From positions 2,108,001-2,172,000 of the forward strand of contig NZ_CP065377.1 in NCBI RefSeq assembly GCF_019967995.1: a stretch of 64,000 nt of DNA, read 5' to 3'. The position numbers were made by a program, and so were the translations under genes. How positions within the stretch are numbered: the stretch's first letter is position 1; every line of letters begins with the position of its first letter. Shown piece after piece: positions 8,622 through 16,217 of the stretch. The stretch is from Faecalibacterium prausnitzii. GTDB taxonomy: Bacteria; Bacillota; Clostridia; Oscillospirales; Ruminococcaceae. Under the pieces are notes generated by a model, which saw only the letters and a list, made by a program, of their open reading frames with translations, had not been told where the DNA came from and searched no databases.

Positions 8622-8666
8622 AAACAAAAAGGGCAGCTTTGCGCAGCAATTGCGCAAGGCTGCCCA
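8622..8666 (-). terminator. Terminator (expression platform) in the fhs leader
   Basis: Minus-strand stem GGGCAGC-TTGCGCA / TGCGCAA-GCTGCCC followed by TTTTTGTTTT, ending 17 nt before the fhs ATG. Its 5' arm overlaps the conserved CTGGGCAG of the riboswitch aptamer, so ligand binding and terminator folding should be mutually exclusive. Confidence 0.88.
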
Positions 8667-8738
8667 GACGGTCGGCATTGACATCAAACCCGGTCTCTGC
8701 TGCACTGTGGTGCTCCACAACGTTCCGTCAGCAGCAAA
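8660..8738 (-). promoter_or_regulatory. ZTP (pfl) riboswitch aptamer upstream of fhs
   Basis: On the minus strand the 5' domain reads GCTGC-TGACGGAACG followed by the TGTGG/CCACA hairpin and GCAGC. The 3' domain contains CCGTCTGGGCAG, matching the conserved CCGnCUGGGC of the ZTP class. GACGG in the 5' domain is fully complementary to CCGTC in the 3' domain, as the class pseudoknot requires. ZTP riboswitches commonly precede fhs and sense ZMP/ZTP, which accumulate when 10-formyl-THF is short. The aptamer plus the overlapping terminator gives a textbook ON switch. Confidence 0.82.
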
Positions 8739-8755
8739 AACCTCTTCTGACCGAA

Positions 8756-8785
8756 TGATAACACACCCGAACGCCCTTTGTCAAG
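8756..8785 (-). promoter_or_regulatory. Promoter of fhs
   Basis: TTGACA, 18 nt, TATCAT on the minus strand, about 15 nt upstream of the riboswitch 5' domain. This places the transcription start right before the aptamer. Confidence 0.75.
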
Positions 8786-8832
8786 GAAAAACTTCCCGCG
8801 CCAAAAAAGTGCGGGCGAAGTGCCCATCCGGC

Positions 8833-8862
8833 TTGCATCCACCCCCGGATGTGTGATATACT
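8833..8862 (+). promoter_or_regulatory. Promoter of the small conserved gene at 8896
   Basis: TTGCAT, 18 nt, TATACT with an extended TGA before the -10. It lies 33 nt upstream of the ATG at 8896. Confidence 0.6.
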
Positions 8863-8895
8863 AAAGTGAATCTAAACGATAGGGAGGCTTTCACG

Positions 8896-9183
8896 ATGCC
8901 ATTTACACCCAAACTGACTTATAAAGGCAAGCCCCTCGTCCGCAAGGACAACGAGCTGTATTACGGCCGTATGACCGACCCTTATGTACTGCGTATGCAG
9001 ATCTTGAGCACCAAGCCCGTGGGCGGGATGGAGGTGGCCGATAAGGTCCACATCCAGGTGTTCTCCACCAACGACAGCCTCGCTCCCGAAGCCCGCGTAT
9101 TCCGCCAGACCACCAAGAACGGCCTGTACAACGCGCTGGACATCGGCAGCATCTGGCTCCAGAAAGCAAACGAGAGCCGCTGA
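8896..9183 (+). CDS. Small conserved hypothetical protein, 95 aa
   Basis: Begins MPFTPKLTYKGKPLVRKDNE. No known motif, signal peptide or membrane segment is seen. The charged, strand-rich composition (KVHIQVFSTNDSL, DIGSIWLQKA) suggests a small beta-fold cytoplasmic protein. The ATG at 8896 has a GGGAGG site 8 nt upstream, better than the upstream in-frame ATG at 8866. It has its own promoter and terminator, so it is a single-gene unit. Codon use fits the neighbours. Function not recognised. Confidence 0.75.
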   Translation: MPFTPKLTYKGKPLVRKDNELYYGRMTDPYVLRMQILSTKPVGGMEVADKVHIQVFSTNDSLAPEARVFRQTTKNGLYNALDIGSIWLQKANESR

Positions 9184-9198
9184 TCGTTCGGCGGCCGT

Positions 9199-9238
9199 CA
9201 AAAAAGGGCCTGTCTCCCGTGGGAGACAGGCCCTTTTT
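9199..9238. terminator. Bidirectional terminator
   Basis: AAAGGGCCTGTCTCCC pairs perfectly with GGGAGACAGGCCCTTT around a 2-nt GT centre, with A5 and T5 flanks. It serves both the gene at 8896 and the convergent gene at 9248. Confidence 0.93.
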
Positions 9239-9247
9239 GCATCGGAT

Positions 9248-9826
9248 TTACTCTTCGGTCACTTCAAAGTCCAGCGGTTTGCCGCAGTTGGGGCAGGTGG
9301 GCTCGCCGTCCAGCAGGTCGGCTTCCTCAAACACTGCGGTGGCACCGCAGGCCGGGCAGGTCACCTCGTACTGCACGGGGCCGTCGTCCCCTTCGGGCTC
9401 CTCGTCGTCGGCCAGAGCCACCTCAAAGGCGACCTTGCAGCTGGGGCAGATGGCCTCGCCTGCATCCAGGTCGTCCTCACTGACGTACACGGTCTCGCCG
9501 CAGGCCGGGCAGGCCACTTCATAGTAGGGCTCGCTGGCCACATCGGCGTTGTCGTCGGCGTCGTCCTCTGCTTCAGGCTCGTCGTCTTCCTCGTCGGCAT
9601 CGTCGTCTTCGTAGAGATCGGCTTCGAGGTCTTCCAGCTCCTCGCTCAGGTCGTTGATCTGATCGTAAGCCTGGGTCACATCCTCGTCAATGCCGTCCAC
9701 GGCCTGTGCCATCTCGCACAGCAGCTCGCTCATGGCCTTGATGACTTTGCCTTCCTTGGTGGTCTCGTCGATGCCGAGGCCCTCCACCAAGCCTTTCAGG
9801 TATGCAGCCTTTTCCTTCAGTTCCAT
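9248..9826 (-). CDS. CD1247-like protein with tandem zinc ribbons
   Basis: A 192-residue protein. Residues 1-70 form a helical domain (MELKEKAAYLKGLVEGLGID) that resembles the N-terminal domain named after C. difficile CD1247. Residues about 70-98 are almost wholly Asp/Glu/Ala. Two zinc-ribbon-like modules follow, each with two CPxC knuckles (CPACG...CPSC and CPACG...CPNC). The modules are near-duplicates, suggesting internal duplication. It is probably a cytoplasmic nucleic-acid- or protein-binding adaptor, but the function is unknown. The family name is recalled, not searched. Confidence 0.72.
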   Translation of the reverse strand: MELKEKAAYLKGLVEGLGIDETTKEGKVIKAMSELLCEMAQAVDGIDEDVTQAYDQINDLSEELEDLEADLYEDDDADEEDDEPEAEDDADDNADVASEPYYEVACPACGETVYVSEDDLDAGEAICPSCKVAFEVALADDEEPEGDDGPVQYEVTCPACGATAVFEEADLLDGEPTCPNCGKPLDFEVTEE

Positions 9827-9873
9827 ACGAATGCCTCCTAGTCTATAAAATTTCTAAGCCGGTCAACGGGCTC

Positions 9874-9963
9874 ACCCTCTCCGTCATCGCTGTGCGATGC
9901 CACCTCCCCCGAAGTGGGAGGTTTTGGCGGTCCATGCAACGGACGCGAAGCGGCCTGAGAAGG
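9874..9963. repeat. Hairpin repeat element R2 (right end decayed)
   Basis: Intact left half (CCCTCTCCGTC, a CATCGC/GCGATG hairpin and a CCTCCC/GGGAGG hairpin). The right half is reduced to GGACGCGAAGCGGCCTGAG, the same decayed end found in R9 at 28109-28209. Located between efp and the CD1247-like gene. Confidence 0.75.
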
Positions 9964-9981
9964 CAAAGCCGTTTTCCTGAA

Positions 9982-10018
9982 CAAAAAACCGGGCAAACGG
10001 TCGCCCGCTGCCCGGTCT
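9982..10018 (-). terminator. Terminator of efp
   Basis: Minus-strand CCGGGCA, 13-nt loop, TGCCCGG, then TTTTTTG, starting about 12 nt after the efp stop. Confidence 0.85.
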
Positions 10019-10029
10019 TGTCGATAAAA

Positions 10030-10587
10030 TCAGACGCGCTCCATATACTCGCCGGTGCGGGTATCGATGCGGATGTGGTCGCCCTCGTTGATGAACAGGG
10101 GGACGCGGATCTCAGCACCGGTCTCGACGGTAGCGGGCTTCAGGGTGTTGGTGGCAGTGTTGCCCTTGACACCCGGCTCGGTCTGGGTCACTTCCAGCTC
10201 GATGAAGTTGGGGATCTCAACGCTGAAGACCTTGCCCTTGTAGCTCAGCAGCTTGCACAGCTCGTTCTCCTTGCAGAACTTGAAGTTATCAGGGACATCG
10301 GATGCGTTGACGGGGATATCGTCATAGGTCTCGTTGTCCATGAAGTGGTACAGATCGCCATCCTCGTAGCTGTAGGTGACATCCTTGCGCTCGATGAAAG
10401 CCTGCGGGAACTTTGCGGTCGGGTTGTAGCTGGTCTCGACCACAGAGCCGGTGATGACGTTCTTGGTCTTGGTGCGGACAAAGGCAGCGCCCTTGCCGGG
10501 CTTGACGTGCTGGAACTCAACGACCTGAAGAACCTGGCCGTCCTGCTCAAAGGTCACGCCGTTGCGAAACTCGCCTGCAGAAATCAT
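10030..10587 (-). CDS. efp: Elongation factor P
   Basis: A 185-residue, three-domain EF-P that rescues ribosomes stalled at polyproline. Domain I carries the loop [14 protein letters not shown] whose Lys (about residue 32) is the tip residue reaching the peptidyl transferase centre; bacteria differ in how or whether it is modified. The C-terminus has the conserved [20 protein letters not shown] and ends [18 protein letters not shown] site precedes the ATG, and the gene has its own promoter and terminator. Confidence 0.98.
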   Translation of the reverse strand: MISAGEFRNGVTFEQDGQVLQVVEFQHVKPGKGAAFVRTKTKNVITGSVVETSYNPTAKFPQAFIERKDVTYSYEDGDLYHFMDNETYDDIPVNASDVPDNFKFCKENELCKLLSYKGKVFSVEIPNFIELEVTQTEPGVKGNTATNTLKPATVETGAEIRVPLFINEGDHIRIDTRTGEYMERV

Positions 10588-10640
10588 AGGAATTCCTCCA
10601 TTAGTAAAATCTCATTGATGCTTGACGCATATCTCTATTT

Positions 10641-10669
10641 ATTTTACTCAATCCCGCACGATTTGGCAA
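10641..10669 (-). promoter_or_regulatory. Promoter of efp
   Basis: TTGCCA, 17 nt, TAAAAT on the minus strand, about 54 nt upstream of the efp start. Confidence 0.55.
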
Positions 10670-10705
10670 GGGGTTTGAGCAAAAAAGACGGTGAAAACAG
10701 AAAAA

Positions 10706-10961
10706 AACCCTCTCAGTCACCTGCGGTGACAGCTCCCCCAGTGTGGGAGCCTTTGGCAGACCGGGAAAGTCCGTGCATTGTCGCCTTGCGGCTCTCCTGC
10801 TGCCGGGCCCTGTTCTCCTTGCCAGCAGCAGCTTGCCGTTGCTGCAAGGCCCGCAGGTTTCCCATTGCATTGACCCAGGCAGCCAGCAGGGCCAACACCG
10901 GCCTGCCAATGCCTCTCCCCTTGGGAGAGGTGGCAGCGCGTCAGCGCTGACGGAGAGGGTT
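10706..10961. repeat. Long hairpin repeat element R3
   Basis: A 256-bp element with ends AACCCTCTCAGTC and GACGGAGAGGGTT. The left half has GTCACC-TGC-GGTGAC and a CTCCCCCAGTGTGGGAG hairpin. The interior carries the GCCGGGCCCTGTTCTCC block shared with the other long copies. The right end overlaps the 3' end of the TIM-barrel gene and supplies its last codons and stop. Confidence 0.82.
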
Positions 10962-11816
10962 CGCCCTTCCATACATCTCCGCCATCGTCCGCGCATCCTC
11001 CGCCTGTGTCCCGGCGCTTTCGCAGATGATGACAGGTTCGAGCCTGCGCTCCGCCAGCAGCTCCATCAGCGGCTGCGGCTCCGGGCCGAACTGGGTCTCG
11101 GCAAAGGTCCAGTGGCGCTTTTCGCCGCCCGCCGTATACTCGATGCGGGAGAAATGGACCTGGAACCGCCTGGCCCGCGCGTCGCCGAGGGTCTCTTCCA
11201 TCCGGTCGAGGATCGCGGCATAATCGGCCTTGGAAGCGATGCCGCCCAGCGTCCGGGCATTGAGGTGGCCAAAGTCGATGCAGGGGGTAATGCGCCTGTC
11301 CACACGGCACAGAGCCAGCACTTCGTCCAGTGTGCCCAGCTGGCCGATCTTGCCCATCGTCTCCGGGCAGAGGGTGATGTCCGAAAAGCCTGCTTCGTCC
11401 AGCGCGGCCTGTGCTCGGCGCAGGGTGTCCAGCGCCTTTTCCAGGGCAGCCTCCCGGCTCTGCCTGCCGCAGCTGCCGGAGTGGAAGATGACCCGCTGCC
11501 CGCCCAGCGCCTTGCAGACCGCCGCGCTTTGCAGCAGATAGTTCACGCTGTTCAGCCGCTTGTCCTCTTCCAGGCTGGACATGCTGATATAATACGGCGC
11601 GTGGACGCTGAACAGGATGTCCTGCGCCGCCGCATCGGCGGCCATCTGCCGGGCCTTGTCCAGCCCCAGCCGGACGCCGCGCCCGCACTGGTACTCAAAG
11701 GCGTTCAGCCCCATCCGGGCCGTGTAGGCCGGGATATCCAGGCTGGTTTTGTAGCCCTGCGCTGCAAAGCTGTCGCTCGTGCCCGCCGTGCCGAACCGGA
11801 TCTTCCACTCCCTCAC
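10941..11816 (-). CDS. AP-endonuclease/xylose-isomerase-like TIM-barrel protein
   Basis: A protein of about 291 residues. The metal-site pattern of the endonuclease IV/sugar isomerase superfamily is visible: SVHAPYY, VIFHSGS, LCPETMGK, CIDFGHLNAR, VHFSRIEY and PVIICES supply His, His, Glu, Asp/His, His and Glu. It may be an AP endonuclease (Nfo-like) or a sugar epimerase; Nfo-like is favoured by the HAPYYI and FHSGS context. It starts at a GTG that overlaps the upstream stop as GTGA, with a GGAGGG site 8 nt before. The last codons (encoding NPLRQR) and the TGA lie in repeat R3, so the native C-terminus has been replaced. Confidence 0.8.
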   Translation of the reverse strand: MREWKIRFGTAGTSDSFAAQGYKTSLDIPAYTARMGLNAFEYQCGRGVRLGLDKARQMAADAAAQDILFSVHAPYYISMSSLEEDKRLNSVNYLLQSAAVCKALGGQRVIFHSGSCGRQSREAALEKALDTLRRAQAALDEAGFSDITLCPETMGKIGQLGTLDEVLALCRVDRRITPCIDFGHLNARTLGGIASKADYAAILDRMEETLGDARARRFQVHFSRIEYTAGGEKRHWTFAETQFGPEPQPLMELLAERRLEPVIICESAGTQAEDARTMAEMYGRANPLRQR

Positions 11817-12316
11817 AGGGTCTTCCCTCCCCGGTCGTAGTACGCCTGCCAGTGTTTTTTCTCCCACTTGCGCTTCAGGATGACCTGTGCGCCGAGGTCC
11901 GGCCCGCGCGGAATGACCATCAGGCCAGGGATGCCGTAGAGGGCTGCGGCCATCCGGTCGGCATAGAGCTGGTCGCCCACCATGGCCATCTCACGGCGTT
12001 TGACGCCCATCCGGCGGCGGGCCACCATCAGCGCAAAGGGCAGCGGCTTTGCCGAGCGGTACAGATACGCCAGCCCCAGCTTTTCGGCAAAGGGGCGCAC
12101 CCGCTTTTCGGCACCGTTGGAAACGATGGTCAGCCCGATGCCCGCCGCGCGCAGATCGGCCAGCCATTGGGCCACCTCGTCCGGCAGTTCCTGGCTGCGG
12201 TCAGCCGTCAGGGTGTTGTCGATATCCAGCACCAGCGCCCGGATGCCCTTTTCCGCCAGCCATTCCGGCGTGATGTGGGTCACATCCTGAAAAACATATT
12301 CGGGGGTTATCAGCAT
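11813..12316 (-). CDS. YqeG family HAD IIIA-type phosphatase
   Basis: A 167-residue HAD-superfamily phosphatase: nucleophile motif ALVLDIDNTLTADR, motif II TIVSNG, and motif IV AMVGDQLYADRMAA. It corresponds to the YqeG/GEP4 group; the eukaryotic relative dephosphorylates phosphatidylglycerophosphate, while the bacterial substrate is not settled. It overlaps the TIM-barrel gene by 4 nt (GTGA), indicating a two-gene operon. Confidence 0.92.
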   Translation of the reverse strand: MLITPEYVFQDVTHITPEWLAEKGIRALVLDIDNTLTADRSQELPDEVAQWLADLRAAGIGLTIVSNGAEKRVRPFAEKLGLAYLYRSAKPLPFALMVARRRMGVKRREMAMVGDQLYADRMAAALYGIPGLMVIPRGPDLGAQVILKRKWEKKHWQAYYDRGGKTL

Positions 12317-12374
12317 AGCTTTGACCTCATTTCAACCATTTGCTGCTCTTTCTCAGATAAACTCCTGCTTCGTA

Positions 12375-12472
12375 CAGCCTCTCCGTCATTGCTTCGCATT
12401 GCCGCTCCTGGTAGGAGAGGCTTTGGCAGTCCTTGCAACGTTTCTGGTCTCGCCAGCGAGACGGAGAGGTCG
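12375..12472. repeat. Hairpin repeat element R4 (short)
   Basis: Left half with CCTCTCCGTC and CTCCTGGTAGGAG. The spacer TCCTTGCAACGTTTC is shared with R6. The right half has only the small GTCTCGC/GCGAGAC hairpin; the large one is missing. Lies between yqeG and the rpsU terminator. Confidence 0.78.
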
Positions 12473-12493
12473 TACGAAGGGAATCACAAAATG

Positions 12494-12531
12494 AAAATAG
12501 GAGAGCCTGAAACTCTCAGGCTCTCCTACAT
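12494..12531 (-). terminator. Terminator of rpsU
   Basis: Minus-strand TAGGAGAGCCTGA pairs with TCAGGCTCTCCTA around a short loop, followed by TTTTCATTTTG. Confidence 0.9.
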
Positions 12532-12584
12532 CAGCGTTAGCAACACGTTTGAAATCTGAACAACCAGCGATTTCAAGCAGTTAA

Positions 12585-12761
12585 TTACTTGAACTTACGC
12601 TTGCGGGCTGCTTCAGACTTCTTCTTGCGCTTAACAGACGGCTTCTCGTAAGCCTCGCGCTTACGGACCTCTGCGAGCACACCGCTGCGAGCAGTGCTCC
12701 GCTTGAAGCGACGCAGTGCGCTTTCCAGCGACTCGCCCTCTTTAACACGAATTTCCGACAT
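12585..12761 (-). CDS. rpsU: 30S ribosomal protein S21
   Basis: A 58-residue basic protein translated here from the sequence: starts [20 protein letters not shown], contains [18 protein letters not shown] and ends ARKRKFK. This is the full length of S21, the small-subunit protein near the anti-Shine-Dalgarno region. The ATG at 12761 has a GGGAGG site about 7 nt upstream. It forms a monocistronic unit with its own strong promoter and terminator. The usual yqeY partner is not next to it. Confidence 0.97.
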   Translation of the reverse strand: MSEIRVKEGESLESALRRFKRSTARSGVLAEVRKREAYEKPSVKRKKKSEAARKRKFK

Positions 12762-12824
12762 CTTATTCCCTCCCTTGGACCGTGAGGCAGGAATTTCGTT
12801 GTTACATGGTAACTAACAGTAGAC

Positions 12825-12853
12825 AGTATAGCGCATTTTCATGCGTTCGTCAA
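12825..12853 (-). promoter_or_regulatory. Promoter of rpsU
   Basis: TTGACG, 17 nt, TATACT on the minus strand, near consensus as expected for a highly expressed ribosomal gene, about 64 nt upstream of the ATG. Confidence 0.75.
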
Positions 12854-12877
12854 CCTTTTTTTGAAAGTTTTTTCGAA

Positions 12878-13011
12878 AACCTCTCCGTCAGTGCTTCGCA
12901 CTGCCACCTCCCCTGCGGAGGGGAGGCCTTGGCAGCCGGGCACAGCTTGATGTATACGCCAGAGGCTCTCCTATTAGGAGAGCTGTCGAGCGCAAGCGAG
13001 ACTGAGAGGTT
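12878..13011. repeat. Hairpin repeat element R5
   Basis: A 134-bp copy with ends AACCTCTCCGTC and GACTGAGAGGTT. Hairpins AGTGC/GCACT and CCTCCCC/GGGGAGG on the left, GCTCTCCTATTAGGAGAGC on the right. It abuts the leuS stop codon (13013-13015) with 1 nt between. Confidence 0.85.
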
Positions 13012-13012
13012 A

Positions 13013-15562
13013 TCAGCCCTTGACGGCCAGGTTGACCAGACGGCCCTTGACGTAGATCTCCTTGGCGATGGTCTTGCCGGCCAGAGCTTCGGCCACAGCA
13101 GGCTCAGCCTTTGCGGCTGCAATGGCGTCCTCGCTGGTGATGTCGGCTGCGACCTTCAGGCGGGCCTTGACCTTGCCGTTGACCTGCACTGCGATCTCGA
13201 CCATGGCCTCCACGCACTTGGCCTCCTCGTACTGGGGCCAGGGGTAATAGGCCAGCTGCTCGTCGTGGCTGTGGCCCAGCTTCTCCCACAGCTCCTCGGT
13301 CATGTGGGGAGCAAACGGATTCAGCAGCTGAACGACGGTCTCATACTCGGCCTTGGTGGCACCGCCGTTGTCGTACAGGGTGTTGACCAGCGTCATCAGC
13401 TGTGCAATGGCGGTGTTCATCTTCAGACCCTCGATGTCCGCGCCGACCTTCTTGATGGTCTGGTGCATCAGGGTCTCGACCTGCGGGCGATAGCCCTCAC
13501 CCTCGACCAGCTTGTCGGACAGTGCCCACACGCGGTCCAGGAAGCGGTTGCAGCCTGCAATGGCAGAGGTCTGCCAGGGAGCTGCCTGCTCGAAGTCGCC
13601 CATGAACATCTCATACAGACGCATGGTGTCGGCACCGTAGGTATCCACGACCTCGTCCGGGTTGATGACGTTGCCCAGGCTCTTGGACATCTTGACGATG
13701 GGGTGGCGGGCCATCTCGCCGTATTTCTCTTCCAGCGCCTTTTCCGCGGCCTTCTGGCTGCCGTATTCCTTCAGCAGCTTTTCCTGCTCCTCCGCAGGCA
13801 GGTTGACGAAGCTGTGGGGGTTCAGGCCCAGGATCATGCCGTGGGCGGTGCGCTTCTGGTAGGGTTCCGGAGAGGGCACGACGCCGATGTCGTACAGGAA
13901 CTTATGCCAGAACCGGCTGTACAGCAGATGCAGGGTGGTATGCTCCATGCCGCCGTTGTACCAGTCGACCGGGGACCAGTACTCCAGCGCCTCCTTGGAA
14001 GCGAGGGCGTCCTTGCAGTGCGGGTCCATGTAGCGCAGGAAGTACCAGGAGGAACCGGCCCACTGGGGCATGGTGTCGGTCTCGCGGGTCGCGGGGCCGC
14101 CGCAGCAGGGGCAGGTGGTCTTGACCCAGTCGGTGTGGCGGGCCAGCGGGGACTCGCCGTCGGGGCCCGGCTCAAAGTCGGTGATGTCGGGCAGCGTCAG
14201 GGGCAGGCTGCTTTCGGGCAGGGGCTGCCAGCCGCACTTCTCGCACTTGACCATGGGGATGGGTTCGCCCCAGTAGCGCTGACGGCTGAACACCCAGTCG
14301 CGCAGCTTGTAGTTGACCTTATCCTTGCCCTTGCCGCTGCTCTCCAGCCACTCGACCATCTTTTTCTTGGCGTCGGCGACGGACAGGCCGTCCAGGAAGC
14401 CGGAGTTGACGAGGGTGCCGGTGGCCACATCGGTAAAGGCGGCCTCGTCCAGATTCGACGGGGTATTGCCCTTGACGACTTCAAGGATGGGCAGACCGAA
14501 CTTCTTTGCGAACTCCCAGTCGCGGGTATCGTGGGCAGGCACGGCCATGATGGCACCGGTGCCGTAGGTGGCCAGAACGTAGTCGGAGATGAAGATGGGG
14601 ATCTCCTTGTCGTTCACGGGGTTGATGCCCATGACGCCCTCCAGCTTCACGCCAGTCTTCTCCTTATTCAGCTCGCTGCGCTCAAAGTCGCTCTTGCGGG
14701 CAGCTTCGGCCTGATATGCCTTGACGGCCTCTGCATTCTGAATGGTGCCGTTGTCCAGCCACTGCTTGACCATGGCATGCTCCGGAGAGACGACCATGTA
14801 GGTAGCACCGAACAGGGTATCGCAGCGGGTGGTGTAAACAGTCAGGGTATCGCCTGCGGTGGTGCCGAAGTTGACCTCTGCGCCGTGGCTGCGGCCGATC
14901 CAGTTCTTCTGCTGGGTGGCGACGCGCTCGATGTAATCCAGCCCGTCCAGACCGTCGATGAGCTTGTCGGCATAGGCCGTGATCTTCAGCATCCACTGGC
15001 TCTTGACGCGGTGGACGACCTCGCTGCCGCAGCGCTCGCACACGCCGTTGACCACTTCCTCGTTGGCCAGAACGCACTTGCAGCCGGTGCACCAGTTGAC
15101 GTTCATTTCCTTCTTATAGGCCAGGCCGTGCTTGTACAGCTGCAAGAAGATCCACTGGGTCCACTTATAGTATTCGGGGTCGGTGGTGTTGATCTCGCGG
15201 TCCCAGTCGAAGGAGAAGCCCAGAGCCTTGAGCTGCTCACGGAAGTGATCCACGTTCTTCTTGGTGACGATGGCCGGGTGGATGTGGTTCTTCATGGCGA
15301 AGTTCTCGGTGGGCAGGCCAAAGGCATCCCAGCCCATCGGGTAGAGCACGTTGTAGCCGTTCTGGCGGCGCTTCCGGCTCACCACGTCCAGTGCCGTATA
15401 GCTGCGGGGGTGGCCCACATGCAGGCCCGCACCCGAAGGATACGGGAACTCGACGAGGGCGTAGAACTTGGGCTTGCTGTGGTCGATCTCGGCGTGGAAG
15501 GTCTTTTCGTCCTCCCACACCTTCTGCCACTTGGCCTCAACGGCCTTGTAATCATACTTCAT
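13013..15562 (-). CDS. leuS: Leucyl-tRNA synthetase
   Basis: An 849-residue class Ia synthetase that charges tRNA-Leu. The HIGH-type motif is in [16 protein letters not shown] and KMSKS is in [16 protein letters not shown]. The editing domain (about residues 220-420) includes the [12 protein letters not shown] and [16 protein letters not shown] signatures, and zinc-type cysteine pairs appear (CxxC near 160-180 and MVKCEKCGW). The ATG at 15562 ([12 protein letters not shown]) is the family start; the extension to 15625 is not. No T-box leader is present. It lies downstream of rsfS, with repeat R6 between them. Confidence 0.98.
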   Translation of the reverse strand: MKYDYKAVEAKWQKVWEDEKTFHAEIDHSKPKFYALVEFPYPSGAGLHVGHPRSYTALDVVSRKRRQNGYNVLYPMGWDAFGLPTENFAMKNHIHPAIVTKKNVDHFREQLKALGFSFDWDREINTTDPEYYKWTQWIFLQLYKHGLAYKKEMNVNWCTGCKCVLANEEVVNGVCERCGSEVVHRVKSQWMLKITAYADKLIDGLDGLDYIERVATQQKNWIGRSHGAEVNFGTTAGDTLTVYTTRCDTLFGATYMVVSPEHAMVKQWLDNGTIQNAEAVKAYQAEAARKSDFERSELNKEKTGVKLEGVMGINPVNDKEIPIFISDYVLATYGTGAIMAVPAHDTRDWEFAKKFGLPILEVVKGNTPSNLDEAAFTDVATGTLVNSGFLDGLSVADAKKKMVEWLESSGKGKDKVNYKLRDWVFSRQRYWGEPIPMVKCEKCGWQPLPESSLPLTLPDITDFEPGPDGESPLARHTDWVKTTCPCCGGPATRETDTMPQWAGSSWYFLRYMDPHCKDALASKEALEYWSPVDWYNGGMEHTTLHLLYSRFWHKFLYDIGVVPSPEPYQKRTAHGMILGLNPHSFVNLPAEEQEKLLKEYGSQKAAEKALEEKYGEMARHPIVKMSKSLGNVINPDEVVDTYGADTMRLYEMFMGDFEQAAPWQTSAIAGCNRFLDRVWALSDKLVEGEGYRPQVETLMHQTIKKVGADIEGLKMNTAIAQLMTLVNTLYDNGGATKAEYETVVQLLNPFAPHMTEELWEKLGHSHDEQLAYYPWPQYEEAKCVEAMVEIAVQVNGKVKARLKVAADITSEDAIAAAKAEPAVAEALAGKTIAKEIYVKGRLVNLAVKG

Positions 15563-15645
15563 TGTTGTAATCAGCTCCAGACTTTTCTTCACTACCAAAG
15601 ATTCTTTTATGACAATCCCGGTCATTGTCCGGTGTTTCTCGATAC

Positions 15646-15777
15646 AACCTCTCCGTCATTGCTTCGCAATGCCACCTCTCCTTGTAGGAGAGGCCTTGGC
15701 AGTCCTTGCAACGTTTCCGTTTTCGCCAGAGGTTCCCCTGCCGGGGGGCTGGTGAGCGGATGCGAGACGGAGAGGGC
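15646..15777. repeat. Hairpin repeat element R6
   Basis: Ends AACCTCTCCGTC and GACGGAGAGGG. Left hairpins ATTGC/GCAAT and CTCTCCTTGTAGGAGAG, spacer as in R4, right hairpin TCCCCTGCCGGGGGG. Sits between rsfS and leuS inside a same-strand gene run. Confidence 0.82.
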
Positions 15778-15810
15778 ATCCGAAAAAACATCGGGCCGGG
15801 ATATGTTCCC

Positions 15811-16191
15811 TTACAGGCTGTGATCCGGCGTCAGATACTCCGAGATGTCGATGGGCTCGCCGTCGGCCCACAGGTGCTCCAGATCGTAATAGGTGCGGGT
15901 GTTGGGCACAAACACATGCACGATGACGTTCGAGTAGTCCAGCAGGACCCAGTTCTTGGAGTCGAAGCCCTCGGTGCTGATGGGCTCGATGCCCTTCTGG
16001 GAGAGCGCGAACTCCACCTCGTCGGCCAGCGACCCCACCTGCGTGGTGGAGGTGCCGGAGGCGATGACAAAGTAGTCGGTGAGGACGGTCAGGCTCTCGA
16101 CCTTGAGCACCCGGACGTCCTGTGCCTTTTTCTGATCCAGGATCTTTGCGATCTCAATGGCAAGAGACTTGCTGTCGATGTTGTTCTCCAT
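15811..16191 (-). CDS. rsfS: Ribosomal silencing factor RsfS (YbeB/Iojap)
   Basis: A 126-residue protein of the Iojap fold: KKAQDVRVLKVESLTVLTDY, FVIASGTSTTQV, and WVLLDYSNVIVHVF, followed by YYDLEHLWAD. It binds L14 and blocks 30S-50S joining during starvation. It has an AGGAGA site 8 nt before the ATG. Its position right after the LCP gene and nadD-yqeK is the standard Firmicutes order. Confidence 0.96.
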   Translation of the reverse strand: MENNIDSKSLAIEIAKILDQKKAQDVRVLKVESLTVLTDYFVIASGTSTTQVGSLADEVEFALSQKGIEPISTEGFDSKNWVLLDYSNVIVHVFVPNTRTYYDLEHLWADGEPIDISEYLTPDHSL

Positions 16192-16217
16192 CTGATTTCT
16201 CCTATCTGTTGTTTGCG

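Noticed and set aside
8660..8738. THF riboswitch instead of ZTP
   Set aside because: The conserved CCGnCUGGGC and the matching pseudoknot fit the ZTP class; the THF-class core was not recognisable.
15563..15645. Possible T-box leader before leuS
   Set aside because: No specifier stem or GGUGG-type antiterminator sequence is present; the only structure is a small GACAAT/ATTGTC hairpin.
12782..15823. A 1013-residue plus-strand open frame opposite leuS
   Set aside because: It mirrors the real gene on the other strand, has no family motifs, and crosses repeats. High GC lowers antisense stop frequency; the same holds for long frames opposite smc (21327-24788), sbcC (52966-55872), topA (28088-30292) and addB (38572-41073).
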